Assembly: GCA_017397025.1 (NCBI GenBank)
Contig: JAFQKG010000002.1
Location: 1-43,325, forward strand
Source: Erysipelotrichaceae bacterium
GTDB taxonomy: Bacteria; Bacillota_I; Bacilli_A; Erysipelotrichales; Erysipelotrichaceae
Direction: 5' to 3'
DNA: 43,325 nucleotides
Of the stretch, positions 15,150 through 23,653 are shown piece after piece. How positions within the stretch are numbered: position 1 is the stretch's first letter; each line of letters starts with the position of its first letter. The notes under the pieces were generated by a model. The model ran no database searches and was not told where the DNA came from. It saw nothing but the letters and a program-made list of their open reading frames with translations. Made by a program: the position numbers and the translations under genes.

Positions 15150-16323
15150 TCATATTCTTGTTCGCTATGGCGAATTATCAACAAAAGGAAAAAATCGTAA
15201 AGATTTTATCCGCCGTCTGACTTCTAATATGAAGCAGGCACTTTCGGGCTTTGAAAGATTGTCTTTTGAACAGACTTTTGACAGGATTTATGTTCATCTT
15301 CATGGAACACCGTTTGATGAAGTTTCTCCAATTTTAAAAGAAGTGTTTGGCATCAGCAGTTTTTCACCGGCATTAAAGGTAGAAAGTGACCTTGAAACGA
15401 TTAAGGAAGCTGCATTGAATGTTGTTATTCATTCTGAAGGAAAGACATTCAAAATGGAAACTCGCCGTCATGACAAAAAGTTTCCATTTAGAAGTGATGA
15501 CATCAATCGCGCATGTGCAGGACGAATTTTAGCTAACACTGAATGGAAAGTGGATGTTCACAAGCCTGATCTTCATCTGAAGGTTGAAGTACGTGAAAAG
15601 GCAACTTATATCATGCCATTTGTAGTACAAGGTGCAGGAGGATATCCGACTGGAATTGGCGGAAAAGCGATGCTTCTACTTTCAGGGGGGATTGATTCTC
15701 CGGTGGCAGGTTATCTGACTATGAAGCGCGGCATTGAAATTGAAGCAGTTCATTTTTCAAGTCCTCCTTATACATCAGATCTTGCCAAAGGCAAAGTATT
15801 GGATCTGGCTTCTCAGATTTCAGTTTATCAGGGGCAGATCAAGGTTCATGTTGTCCCATTCACTGATTTGCAGCTGGCCATCTATAAAAACTGTTCTGAA
15901 AGCTATGCAATCACCATCATGCGTCGTATGATGGTCAGAATTGCTGATCGTTTGGCTCAAAGAAGAAACTGCATGGCTCTTGTTACAGGAGAGAGTGTTG
16001 GTCAGGTTGCATCTCAGACACTTAATTCGATGCAGACGATCAATGAAGTTACTTGCATGCCGATTTTACGTCCAGTGGTTACCTATGACAAGCTTGAAAT
16101 TATTGATGTGGCAAAGAAAATCAATACCTATGAAACATCAATTCTTCCTTATGAAGACTGCTGTACAATTTTTACACCTAAAAATCCTGTTACTAAGCCA
16201 ACAGTGAAGAAAGCAATCGAATTAGAAAGTCATTTTGATTTTGAACCTTTGATTGAAGAATGCCTAAGCAATATTGAAACTGTTGTCATGACTGTGAAAA
16301 AACAAGAAGAAGATCTGTTTTAG
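15133..16323 (+). CDS. thiI: tRNA uracil 4-sulfurtransferase ThiI
   Basis: Makes s4U8 in tRNA by adenylating uridine and transferring persulfide sulfur. Visible parts are the N-terminal ferredoxin-like and THUMP regions (residues 1-165), then the PP-loop LLSGGIDSPVAGYL (about residues 178-191). At 396 residues it is the short Bacillus form without the C-terminal rhodanese domain, which is why a dedicated desulfurase sits upstream. The C-terminus is followed by a terminator. Confidence 0.96.
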   Translation: MELVYDHILVRYGELSTKGKNRKDFIRRLTSNMKQALSGFERLSFEQTFDRIYVHLHGTPFDEVSPILKEVFGISSFSPALKVESDLETIKEAALNVVIHSEGKTFKMETRRHDKKFPFRSDDINRACAGRILANTEWKVDVHKPDLHLKVEVREKATYIMPFVVQGAGGYPTGIGGKAMLLLSGGIDSPVAGYLTMKRGIEIEAVHFSSPPYTSDLAKGKVLDLASQISVYQGQIKVHVVPFTDLQLAIYKNCSESYAITIMRRMMVRIADRLAQRRNCMALVTGESVGQVASQTLNSMQTINEVTCMPILRPVVTYDKLEIIDVAKKINTYETSILPYEDCCTIFTPKNPVTKPTVKKAIELESHFDFEPLIEECLSNIETVVMTVKKQEEDLF

Positions 16324-16336
16324 ATCTTCTTTTTTT
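16307..16336 (+). terminator. thiI: Terminator after thiI
   Basis: AAGAAGATCT/AGATCTTCTT stem with a short loop and a T-run; it overlaps the last codons of thiI. Confidence 0.85.
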
Positions 16337-16362
16337 GTCCATATTAACACTGAGGTGATGAT

Positions 16363-16542
16363 ATGGAACGTAAAGAATTGAGAAGAACAAGAATGGATGA
16401 CATTTCCAAGAAGTTTGCCGATACTGAACTTGCCTTTGAATATGAACTTGGTGTTGAGTATCAAGAGAAATTAATGCAACGCCATGAACAGCTAAAAAAA
16501 CAGCAGCAAGCCAAACAAAAAGAAACTCCTCATCAGCAGTGA
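16363..16542 (+). CDS. Small charged protein of unknown function, 59 residues
   Basis: ATG follows TGAGGTGATGAT, a good ribosome-binding site. The product is about half charged or Gln residues: an N-terminal Arg/Lys patch (RKELRRTR), a central acidic helix, and a Gln/Lys-rich tail (KKQQQAKQKE). No signal peptide or membrane segment. The gene sits after the thiI terminator and its last codons form the left arm of its own terminator. I do not recognise it. Being cytosolic and helical, it could be a small regulatory or ribosome-associated protein, but nothing shows this. Confidence 0.7.
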   Translation: MERKELRRTRMDDISKKFADTELAFEYELGVEYQEKLMQRHEQLKKQQQAKQKETPHQQ

Positions 16543-16556
16543 TGAGGAGATTTTTT
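16526..16556. terminator. Terminator between the small gene and trpS
   Basis: CTCCTCATCA/TGATGAGGAG with a GCAG loop, then ATTTTTT. trpS converges; its stop is at 16555. Confidence 0.85.
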
Positions 16557-17547
16557 AGCGTTTACGGATTTCAATGCCGATTTTGCGCTGTACTTTAGAG
16601 AGTTTTCTGGATGCAATTCTTCTTGCCTTCATAGCACCTTCTTCAAGAACAGCTTCAATCTGTCCAGAAGCAAGAACTTCTTTATAGGCACTTTGGATGC
16701 GTGCAAGTTCTGCACAGACAACTTCTGCAACAGCTTTCTTGAATTCGCCATAGCCGCAGTTTTCAAACTGTTTGACAAGCTCTTCAATCGAAACTCCGCT
16801 TAGACTTGAATGAATCTGAAGCAGATTAGAAATTCCAGGCTGATTGACAGGGTCAAACTGTACTTTTGCCAGTGAATCGGTCACTGCTGACATGATTTTC
16901 TTACGCGCTACATTCAAATCATCCAGAAGATAGATGCATCCTTTGTCGCCATGGTCGCTTTTTGACATTTTCTTGGTTGGCTCGCTCAGTGACATAATAC
17001 GTGCACCTACCTTTGGTACCAGCGGTTCAGGCACTTTGAAGGTATCGCCATATTTGTGATTGAAACGAATGGCAGTATCACGGCATAGTTCTACATGCTG
17101 TTTCTGGTCTTCACCAACAGGCACATAATCTGCATCATACATCAGAATATCAGCACTCATGAGTGTAGGGTAAGTGTACAGACCAGCGGTCAGATTGGTT
17201 TCTCCTTTGGCCTGCTTGTCTTTGAACTGCGTCATACGGTTGAGTTCACCCATGTACGTGTTGCATGACATGATAAAACCAAGCTGTGCATGCTCTAAAA
17301 CATCTGTCTGTAAGAAGATGGTTGCTTTTTGCGGGTCTAAACCGCAGGCAAGATACAGAGCGACTGCATCTCTTAGATTCTTTTTCAGTTCCTGGGGATC
17401 CTGATAGACAGTAATGCAGTGAAGATTTGCGATGAAGGCGATCATTTCGTATTCATCCTGATAGGCTACAAAGTTCTTCAAAGCACCGATGTAATTTCCA
17501 AGTGTCAATTGACCTGTTGGTTTAATTCCGCTGAGCATTCTTTTCAT
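16555..17547 (-). CDS. trpS: Tryptophan-tRNA ligase
   Basis: Class Ic aminoacyl-tRNA synthetase that charges tRNA-Trp. SGIKPTGQLTLGNYIGAL contains the HIGH-equivalent GNYIG. The KMSKS signature is in TKKMSKSDHGDKG. CGLDPQKATIFLQTDV and YPTLMSADILMYDADYVPVG are family-typical. The start is at 17547, since AGGAGGAAAACTT directly precedes it; the frame runs further upstream into the T-box terminator. It is 330 residues, normal size, and monocistronic under a T-box. Confidence 0.97.
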   Translation of the reverse strand: MKRMLSGIKPTGQLTLGNYIGALKNFVAYQDEYEMIAFIANLHCITVYQDPQELKKNLRDAVALYLACGLDPQKATIFLQTDVLEHAQLGFIMSCNTYMGELNRMTQFKDKQAKGETNLTAGLYTYPTLMSADILMYDADYVPVGEDQKQHVELCRDTAIRFNHKYGDTFKVPEPLVPKVGARIMSLSEPTKKMSKSDHGDKGCIYLLDDLNVARKKIMSAVTDSLAKVQFDPVNQPGISNLLQIHSSLSGVSIEELVKQFENCGYGEFKKAVAEVVCAELARIQSAYKEVLASGQIEAVLEEGAMKARRIASRKLSKVQRKIGIEIRKR

Positions 17548-17570
17548 AAGTTTTCCTCCTGATTCAAAAA

Positions 17571-17785
17571 GAAAAACGTCCCAATGCTGGGACGCTGTAA
17601 ACGTGGTACCACCCGACTTATTCAAATAAATGAATCACTTTCGGGATAACGGTTTTCGCCGGGGAATGACTTTTGCCATCCCAACTCCAAAGACCCACTT
17701 CTCAATGTGAACCGCTGCAGTTTTCACCGTCCACTGCATCTCTTAAGTCAGTTTCACAAGATACTTTTTCTTTTTCTTAGCTTTG
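17571..17785 (-). promoter_or_regulatory. T-box leader (tRNA-Trp specific) of trpS
   Basis: Read on the minus strand. AAGAGA (near 17740) and GGTGAAAA mark Stem I. The specifier is probably TGG at 17697-17695, in GAAGTGGGTC. The T-box motif GGGTGGTACCACG lies at 17614-17602. The GCGTCCCAGCATTGGGACG terminator with a T-run (17595-17571) competes with the antiterminator. Uncharged tRNA-Trp should stabilise antitermination and raise trpS expression. Confidence 0.93.
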
Positions 17786-17790
17786 AGTCT

Positions 17791-17819
17791 ATTTAATCAC
17801 TTTTTCTTGCAGGAATCAA
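17791..17819 (-). promoter_or_regulatory. trpS: Promoter of the trpS T-box transcript
   Basis: On the minus strand TTGATT, 17 bases, TTAAAT, just upstream of the T-box. Confidence 0.55.
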
Positions 17820-17862
17820 GTAAAGAAAATTTTGAAAGTGATTTTGTGATGAAGTTCTGACT

Positions 17863-17890
17863 TTGAATTTAACAAAAAGAATGATATACT
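17863..17890 (+). promoter_or_regulatory. spx: Promoter of spx
   Basis: TTGAAT, 16 bases, TATACT, with TG at the extended -10 position. Confidence 0.6.
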
Positions 17891-17906
17891 GATGAAGGTG
17901 ATAATC

Positions 17907-18341
17907 ATGATCGTTGTATATACATCTCCAGGCTGTGCATCGTGCCGTAAAGTGAAAGCCTGGCTGAAAGACAGAAATTTAAATTATCTTGAAAAAAATA
18001 TTTTTAAAACGATTTTGAATGAAAAAGAAATCAAGCATCTCTTATCACGCTGTGAAAATGGGACTGAAGATTTGATTTCAAAGCGTTCTAAGATTGTGCA
18101 GGAGCTGAATGTAGATATGGAAGAGATGAGTATGAATGAACTTGTTGAATTCATTCAGAAAAATCCTTCTGTCTTAAAGTGTCCTATCATTTTGAATGAA
18201 CGTGTTTTTCAAGTCGGTTATGATCAGGAAGAAATTGATGCATTTGTACCTGCTGAGCTGCGAAGAATTGCGCTTGGTTCGTGCAATTCTGCCTGCCCTA
18301 ATTACAATGGATGCGGCAAATGCCGTGAAGAACTGCATTAA
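17907..18341 (+). CDS. spx: Spx/ArsC-family thiol-responsive regulator with a cysteine-rich tail
   Basis: Spx binds the RNA polymerase alpha C-terminal domain and redirects transcription under disulfide stress; its switch is an N-terminal CxxC. Here C10-A-S-C13 is in YTSPGCASCRK. NIFK and ISKRSKIVQELN follow, then CPIILNERVFQVGYDQEEI, all Spx-typical. The start at 17907 is behind AAGGTGAT. Beyond the usual end (about 131 residues) the protein carries CNSACPNYNGCGKC, with Cys 126, 130, 136 and 139, which could bind a metal or act as a second redox switch. The classical ClpXP-sensitive C-terminus is replaced. Whether it is Spx itself or an Spx-like paralogue (MgsR/ArsC-like) is unsettled. Confidence 0.85.
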   Translation: MIVVYTSPGCASCRKVKAWLKDRNLNYLEKNIFKTILNEKEIKHLLSRCENGTEDLISKRSKIVQELNVDMEEMSMNELVEFIQKNPSVLKCPIILNERVFQVGYDQEEIDAFVPAELRRIALGSCNSACPNYNGCGKCREELH

Positions 18342-18363
18342 AAAGCACGAATGTGCTTTTTTC
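18341..18363 (+). terminator. Terminator between spx and mnmA
   Basis: AAAAGCAC/GTGCTTTT stem with a GAAT loop and T-tail. mnmA starts 25 bases later, so read-through is possible. Confidence 0.75.
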
Positions 18364-18387
18364 TCATCTTTGAAAAGGAGGAGTACA

Positions 18388-19539
18388 ATGAAAATACTGG
18401 TTGGTTTATCGGGTGGTGTTGATTCTGCTGTTGCTGCTTATCTGTTAAAAGAACAGGGACATGATGTAACCTGCTGTTTCATGCGCAACTGGGACAGTGC
18501 CGCCAACAATGATACATTGGGAAATCCAACTCTCAATCAGGATGTTTGTCCGCAGGAAATGGACTACAATGATGCAAAGAAGGTTTCGGATGCATTGGGA
18601 CTTGAACTTTTGCGCATTGATTTCATCAAGGAATACTGGGACTATGTATTCTCCAGTTTTATTGATGAATACAAAAAAGGAAGAACTCCAAACCCCGATA
18701 TTCTATGCAACAAATACATTAAGTTTTCAAGCTTTATGGATTTTGCGAAACAGAATGGTTTTGACTGGGTCGCTACAGGACATTATGCACGTGTTGAACA
18801 TCGTCAAAATGAATCCGTTATGCTCAAGGCAAAGGATCTCAACAAAGATCAGAGCTATTTCTTGTGTCAGATTTCAAAAGAAGCGCTTGCACATACTTTG
18901 TTTCCACTAGGTGAAGTGACTAAGCCAGAAGTTAGAAAGATTGCACATGAACTCAATCTTCCGATTGCAGACAAGAAGGATTCTACAGGAATCTGCTTTA
19001 TTGGTGAACGTGATTTCCGTGAATTTTTGAAGAATTACCTTCCTGCTAAATCTGGAAATGTCATTGATGTAACAACTGGCAAAGTTTTGAAGCAGCATGA
19101 AGGGGTGCTGTATTATACCATTGGACAGCGTAAGGGATTAGATATTGGTGGACCTGGAGGGCCATGGTTTGTAGTAGGAAAAAATGTTGAGACCAATGAA
19201 CTGTATGTTGCACCGCAGTCTTGCGATGATCTTCTTTACTCTGATGCCTGTCTTGTTGAAGGAATCAACTGGCTGATTGATATTGAAGATGAAATGGACT
19301 GCATGGCAAAATTCAGATATCGTCAGAAAGACAATCCAGTTCATCTTAAGAAATTGAATGAGACAACAGTACTATGTACGTATCCTCAAAAAGTCGGTGC
19401 TGTGACATGTGGACAGGAAGCTGTTTTCTATGATGGTGATGTCTGCCTTGGAGGCGGTGTCATTGAGCAGGTGTTCTTAAAGTCAAAAGATCTCAATGAA
19501 TGCATCAAAGAAAAGCTGAAAGAGGCAAGACATGTCTAA
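18388..19539 (+). CDS. mnmA: tRNA-uridine 2-sulfurtransferase MnmA
   Basis: Thiolates U34 of Lys, Glu and Gln tRNAs. The PP-loop GLSGGVDSAVAAYLL is at residues 6-20. TPNPDILCNKYIKF holds the first catalytic Cys, and DSTGICFIGER the second. YYTIGQRKGLDIGG is typical. Start ATG 18388 follows AGGAGGAG; the frame also runs upstream through the spx 3' end, which is a shadow. It is 383 residues. It overlaps the CPBP protease by 8 bases, so the two are probably cotranscribed. Confidence 0.97.
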   Translation: MKILVGLSGGVDSAVAAYLLKEQGHDVTCCFMRNWDSAANNDTLGNPTLNQDVCPQEMDYNDAKKVSDALGLELLRIDFIKEYWDYVFSSFIDEYKKGRTPNPDILCNKYIKFSSFMDFAKQNGFDWVATGHYARVEHRQNESVMLKAKDLNKDQSYFLCQISKEALAHTLFPLGEVTKPEVRKIAHELNLPIADKKDSTGICFIGERDFREFLKNYLPAKSGNVIDVTTGKVLKQHEGVLYYTIGQRKGLDIGGPGGPWFVVGKNVETNELYVAPQSCDDLLYSDACLVEGINWLIDIEDEMDCMAKFRYRQKDNPVHLKKLNETTVLCTYPQKVGAVTCGQEAVFYDGDVCLGGGVIEQVFLKSKDLNECIKEKLKEARHV

Positions 19540-20215
19540 ACGTCAAAGTTTAATTCTTTGTCTTCTCTATTTTGCAGGATATTTGATTTGTTTTCCTGCA
19601 GTTGAAAGCATACTGCTTCAACTGCTAAGTCCTGCCTATTCGTATCGAATATTGAATGCTTTTGAATGGGGGTTTTATCTTGCATTTCCATTTGTGATGG
19701 TCAAATCTGTGTGGCCTTGGCTCAAAAGAGAAATTTATCTATTTTTAGACACGCCATTGAAGCATTTGATGACTCTTGTTAAAACCTATGGTCTAATGAT
19801 GCTTTCTTCCATTGCATTGAATTTAGTTTTGCTTCTGGTATTCGAACTTGAAAATTCTGGGAATCAGAATTCTTTGATTGAATTGTATTCAGTGCAGCCT
19901 TTTAAAGTGCTGTACGCATCGCTGATTTTTGCTCCGATTGTAGAGGAACTGGTGTTTCGCGGGGCTTTGTTTTCCGGGTTAAGAAAAAATCATAAAGTGC
20001 TTGGGATTTTGTTTTCTTCGTTTGCCTTTGGTTTTCTTCATGTCTATCAATCCCTGTTTACAGGTGATTTCAAAGATCTGCTGTTTCTTTTCAGTTACGC
20101 ACTTTTAGGAAGCTTTATGTGCAGAGCTTATGAGAAAACAGGAAGCATTGCCGGCGCTATGTCGCTGCATTTCATTAATAATCTGGTTTCTGTCATTGTT
20201 ACATTTATGTTGTAA
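19532..20215 (+). CDS. CPBP-family intramembrane metalloprotease
   Basis: Polytopic membrane protein with about six to seven hydrophobic segments in 227 residues. The Abi/CAAX protease motifs are present: EELVFRGALFSGLR (EExxxR), GFLHV, and HFINN near the end. Family members cleave CAAX proteins or process bacteriocins, and some provide self-immunity; the substrate here is unknown. It overlaps mnmA by 8 bases and lies 17 bases before recD2. Confidence 0.9.
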   Translation: MSKRQSLILCLLYFAGYLICFPAVESILLQLLSPAYSYRILNAFEWGFYLAFPFVMVKSVWPWLKREIYLFLDTPLKHLMTLVKTYGLMMLSSIALNLVLLLVFELENSGNQNSLIELYSVQPFKVLYASLIFAPIVEELVFRGALFSGLRKNHKVLGILFSSFAFGFLHVYQSLFTGDFKDLLFLFSYALLGSFMCRAYEKTGSIAGAMSLHFINNLVSVIVTFML

Positions 20216-20232
20216 GGCAAGGAGGTGTGCTC

Positions 20233-22425
20233 ATGGCTGATACGATTGTCTGCCGTTTTGTGTCGATGATCTTTCATTCTGATGCAACCTCTTTTTCTGT
20301 GGGAAGATTTCAGCTGTTTGAAGTGGAAGAACGACAAATTATTGTGACAGGATATTATCCTCACCTGGAAAGTGATACTTTGTACCGCTGTACTGGAGAA
20401 TATGTTGAGCATCCTCGTTATGGCATGCAGTTCAAAACTGAAAAGGTCGAACGAGTTTTGGCTTCGGATGAAGACTCTTTGATTCGTTTTCTTTCTGGTC
20501 CTCTTTTTCCAGGAATTGGGAAGAAATTTGCAGCTACCATGGTGCAAGTGCTGGGGAATGATCTTTTGGATCAGATTAAAGAGAATGCTAGTGTCCTTGA
20601 TTTGATTCCAAAAATGACAGAGAAAAGGAAAAAATCGATTCTTGATGGTCTGAAAGCATCAGAAAATCAGCTTGAAAAAACGATTTCTTTTTTGAGCAGT
20701 CACGGATTAGGGATACGAAACATTATGCGTTTAGATCGCATCTATGGTGAAAAAGCACTGGAAATCATTACAGCCAATCCATATCGCATGATTGATGAAG
20801 TGGACGGAATTGGGTTTCAAACAGCAGACAAATTAGCAATATCACTTGGATTTGATGAACACGAGCCAGTCCGTATTGAAGCTTGTCTTGTTTCTGTTGT
20901 CATGGAAATGTGCATGACAAGCGGGGACAGTTACGTAAGTTATGAAGCTGTTCGTCCTGCATTAGAAAAAAAACTGGGCTTTAGCGTTGAAGAATTTGAT
21001 GAAATTCTTTTTTCTACCTTAAGCAGAGGCCTTCTTGAGCATGAAGAGGGTCGTATCTATCATCATTCTCAGATGAATGCAGAACGTCAAATTGCACTTT
21101 TTACTTCAACCTTTCCACTGGTTCCTTTAGAACCATATGATCCAGTGCAGTACATGCAAGAGCTTTCGCTGTTTCAAGACAGCATTGCGATTCATTATGA
21201 TCAGAAACAGATTGAGGCTATTGACAGTTTTTTTGATCATGATTTGACAATTTTAACTGGCGGTCCTGGAACAGGCAAAACTACAGTCGTACGTGGAATG
21301 GTCAATTTGTTTCGTCAGCTTTACCCAGATCGAATGATTGCCTGCTGTGCCCCAACAGGAAGAGCTGCCAAGCGTCTTGCAGAACTGACAAAAGTAGAAT
21401 GTCAGACAATTCATTCACCTTTGAAATGGGATCTTGAAACCAATAGTTTTGGCATCAATGAAGAAACGCCCTTGTCTTTGGATTGTCTGATCATTGATGA
21501 GTTTTCCATGGTGGATGCTTACTTGTTTGCAGCACTGTGCAAAGCTTCTTCGCAGATTAAAAAAATCGTCATCATTGGGGATGAAAATCAGCTTCCATCT
21601 GTTGGACCAGGCTGTGTATTGAAAGATTTGATTGACAGTACTTTATTTCCTGTCATTCGCTTGCAGACTATTTTTCGTCAAAAGGAGGGCAGTGATGTGA
21701 TTTCACTGGCCCATGCGATTCAAAAAAGAAATGTTGATGAATTAAAATACAGCGGTGACGTTGCCTTTTTTGAATGCAGTCAATATGACGTTAAACAGCT
21801 GGTCATTCAAATCGTGCAATCTGCACTCGACAAAGGTTATCAATTAAGTGACATACAGCTTTTGGCCTGCAAGTACTCTGGCGTAGCTGGCATTGATCGC
21901 TTGAACAATGCGCTTCAGGAATGTTTTAATCCTTATGACCCTTTAAAAAAACAATGGAAAGTCGGACATCGAGTTTTCCGCGAAAACGACAAAATTCTTC
22001 AGCTAAAAAATCAGGTGGATGATGACATCTACAATGGAGATATTGGCTTGCTGGTAGAAGTCATTGAACCTGAAGAAGACTTTCGCCATCAGGCGCGTCT
22101 CATCGTGGATTTTGATGGCAATTTTGTTGAATACACTTCAGAAACTTTTTCAAACATGACACATGCCTATTGCATTTCTGTTCATAAATCACAAGGCTCT
22201 GAATATCCAATCGTGATTCTTCCTATTGTCAATGAAGCTTCTTTTATGCTTCAGAGGCGTCTAATCTATACTGCAGTTTCTCGCGCTAAGAAATCATTGG
22301 TTCTGCTTGGCAGTCGTGAACTGTTTGAAAAAGCAGTGCTGAAAGAGGAAAAAACTCTTCGTCATACAACGCTATGTGAACGCATGATTAAGATGAACAA
22401 AGAACGTATATTTCCAATGGATTGA
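20233..22425 (+). CDS. recD2: RecD2-type 5'-3' DNA helicase
   Basis: Superfamily 1B helicase found without RecBC in Firmicutes, with roles in replication-fork repair. An OB-like N-terminal domain (residues 1-90) is followed by helix-hairpin-helix repeats (LDLIPKMTEKRKKSILDGL; DEVDGIGFQTADKLA). Walker A is LTGGPGTGKTTVVRG, Walker B LIIDEFSMVDA. GDENQLPSVGPG and the late HAYCISVHKSQGSEYP motif complete it. The start ATG 20233 is seven bases behind GGAGG. The 730-residue length is typical. Confidence 0.95.
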   Translation: MADTIVCRFVSMIFHSDATSFSVGRFQLFEVEERQIIVTGYYPHLESDTLYRCTGEYVEHPRYGMQFKTEKVERVLASDEDSLIRFLSGPLFPGIGKKFAATMVQVLGNDLLDQIKENASVLDLIPKMTEKRKKSILDGLKASENQLEKTISFLSSHGLGIRNIMRLDRIYGEKALEIITANPYRMIDEVDGIGFQTADKLAISLGFDEHEPVRIEACLVSVVMEMCMTSGDSYVSYEAVRPALEKKLGFSVEEFDEILFSTLSRGLLEHEEGRIYHHSQMNAERQIALFTSTFPLVPLEPYDPVQYMQELSLFQDSIAIHYDQKQIEAIDSFFDHDLTILTGGPGTGKTTVVRGMVNLFRQLYPDRMIACCAPTGRAAKRLAELTKVECQTIHSPLKWDLETNSFGINEETPLSLDCLIIDEFSMVDAYLFAALCKASSQIKKIVIIGDENQLPSVGPGCVLKDLIDSTLFPVIRLQTIFRQKEGSDVISLAHAIQKRNVDELKYSGDVAFFECSQYDVKQLVIQIVQSALDKGYQLSDIQLLACKYSGVAGIDRLNNALQECFNPYDPLKKQWKVGHRVFRENDKILQLKNQVDDDIYNGDIGLLVEVIEPEEDFRHQARLIVDFDGNFVEYTSETFSNMTHAYCISVHKSQGSEYPIVILPIVNEASFMLQRRLIYTAVSRAKKSLVLLGSRELFEKAVLKEEKTLRHTTLCERMIKMNKERIFPMD

Positions 22426-22455
22426 CTCATACTAAAGCTGTAAGGAGTGATCATT

Positions 22456-22605
22456 GTGAAAAGTTGTCTTGTCGGCATGATGGCCGGACTGTTTTTTGGG
22501 ATGGCATTGGCCCATAGCTATGAAGATGAGATTGATGATGCCTGCTATAGAGCCAATCGTACAAAAAAGAAAGTCATGAGAAAACTTCATGAGCTTGGTG
22601 AATAA
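22456..22605 (+). CDS. Small membrane-anchored protein, 49 residues, unknown
   Basis: GTG start behind AAGGAGTGA. The product begins MKSCLVGMMAGLFFGMALAH, a glycine-rich hydrophobic segment, followed by an acidic stretch and a Lys/Arg-rich helix (RTKKKVMRKLHELGE). The shape resembles YtxH-like single-pass peptides. It lies 30 bases after recD2 and likely shares its transcript, ending in the terminator that precedes the next gene. No function can be assigned. Confidence 0.7.
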   Translation: MKSCLVGMMAGLFFGMALAHSYEDEIDDACYRANRTKKKVMRKLHELGE

Positions 22606-22628
22606 CCCTGAAAAGGGTTATTTCTTTT
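22601..22628 (+). terminator. Terminator after the small membrane gene
   Basis: AATAACCC/GGGTTATT stem with T-rich tail. It includes the stop codon and ends one base before the next ATG. Confidence 0.8.
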
Positions 22629-22629
22629 C

Positions 22630-23589
22630 ATGAAACAAAAAGAATTGATTTCTCTTCTGATTCTCAGTTCTTTTTTGTATGTGAGCGTTCTGCTTTTCAA
22701 AGAACTTGACATTTTTCAGCTCATCATTCCGATTTTTGATTTGTTTTACAATGTGCTGGTTGCATTGTGTTTTGTTTTGGTGTTTGAACCTGTCATTGAA
22801 AAAATACCTCTTAAAAATAGAACATTTCGATGTACCATTGTTTATTTGTTTTTGTTTGCTGTGATTCTTTTTATTGGCGGCTTGCTGGTGCCTGTTGTTT
22901 TGAATCAAAAAGATCATTTAAAAGAGCTGTTTCAAATGGTTGTGAAGATGAGCCGAAGTCAGAGCGAACAGGTGTTTTCTTATGAGTCCGCCATTATGTC
23001 AACGTTTCAGATGATTCAAGGAGTTTCTGATCTTGTCTTGTCCTATCTTTTGGCTTATTTCATTTCGATGGAAACACCTGTGATTCAATCCTATCTAACA
23101 AAGTGGGATTTTGCTTGTCGATTTTTTGAATTTTATGAAGAATTTAAAGAAATCGTGTTTCGTTATTTGAAGGCTTTGGTAATGGATGTGAGTGTTTTAT
23201 TTTTTGCTCAGCTGATTGTGCTTCATCTGTTTGGTGTTTCTTATGCAGTTTCACTTTCTTTGGGACTTGCGTTATTGAATATCATTCCATATTTTGGATC
23301 ATTGATAGGACAGCTCTTGATTTTTTTTGTTGATTATCTTGTGTATGGAAGATTTAGATTTTTAATGATTCTTTGCGTTTTTCTTGTTCAGCAACTTGAA
23401 TCCAATGCATTACAGCCTGTTCTTTATGGGAAAATGATGAACATTCGTCCTTTGTATATGTTTGTCAGTATCTTGTTTTTTGGTAAATTGATAGGATTGA
23501 CAGGTGTTCTTTTTGCCCCGGTGTTTGCAGTTGCAATACAGTTTGTTCTGCAGAAGATGTTTCAAAAAAATATCATTCAAGATCAATGA
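22630..23589 (+). CDS. AI-2E family transporter-like membrane protein (PerM/YtvI type)
   Basis: 319 residues with an N-terminal pair of membrane helices, a soluble segment (about residues 95-130), and several C-terminal helices containing LGLALLNIIPYFGSLIGQ and QQLESNALQPVLYGKMMNI, which are hallmarks of the family. Members include a quorum-signal exporter, a sodium/proton antiporter and many of unknown substrate. No clear ribosome-binding site precedes ATG 22630, as the site is taken up by the terminator of the previous gene. Confidence 0.9.
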   Translation: MKQKELISLLILSSFLYVSVLLFKELDIFQLIIPIFDLFYNVLVALCFVLVFEPVIEKIPLKNRTFRCTIVYLFLFAVILFIGGLLVPVVLNQKDHLKELFQMVVKMSRSQSEQVFSYESAIMSTFQMIQGVSDLVLSYLLAYFISMETPVIQSYLTKWDFACRFFEFYEEFKEIVFRYLKALVMDVSVLFFAQLIVLHLFGVSYAVSLSLGLALLNIIPYFGSLIGQLLIFFVDYLVYGRFRFLMILCVFLVQQLESNALQPVLYGKMMNIRPLYMFVSILFFGKLIGLTGVLFAPVFAVAIQFVLQKMFQKNIIQDQ

Positions 23590-23653
23590 AAACGATTGTA
23601 TCTTTCTTGGTTGTTCAGTATAATTCTTTTTTAGATGAAAGCAGGGCTGAGCA

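Noticed and set aside
17602-17614. GGTACC-centred palindrome considered as an operator
   Set aside because: It is the conserved T-box antiterminator sequence; a leader terminator and specifier region accompany it.
17548-17625. Upstream extension of the trpS frame
   Set aside because: It runs into the T-box terminator; the ribosome-binding site and the family N-terminus fix the start at 17547.
18196-18387. Upstream extension of the mnmA frame through the spx 3' end
   Set aside because: MnmA starts MKILVGLSGG at 18388 behind AGGAGGAG, and a terminator lies within the extension.
22618-22917. Minus-strand frame of 99 codons opposite the AI-2E-type gene
   Set aside because: The Asn/Gln/Lys-rich translation is typical of a shadow of a hydrophobic membrane protein.
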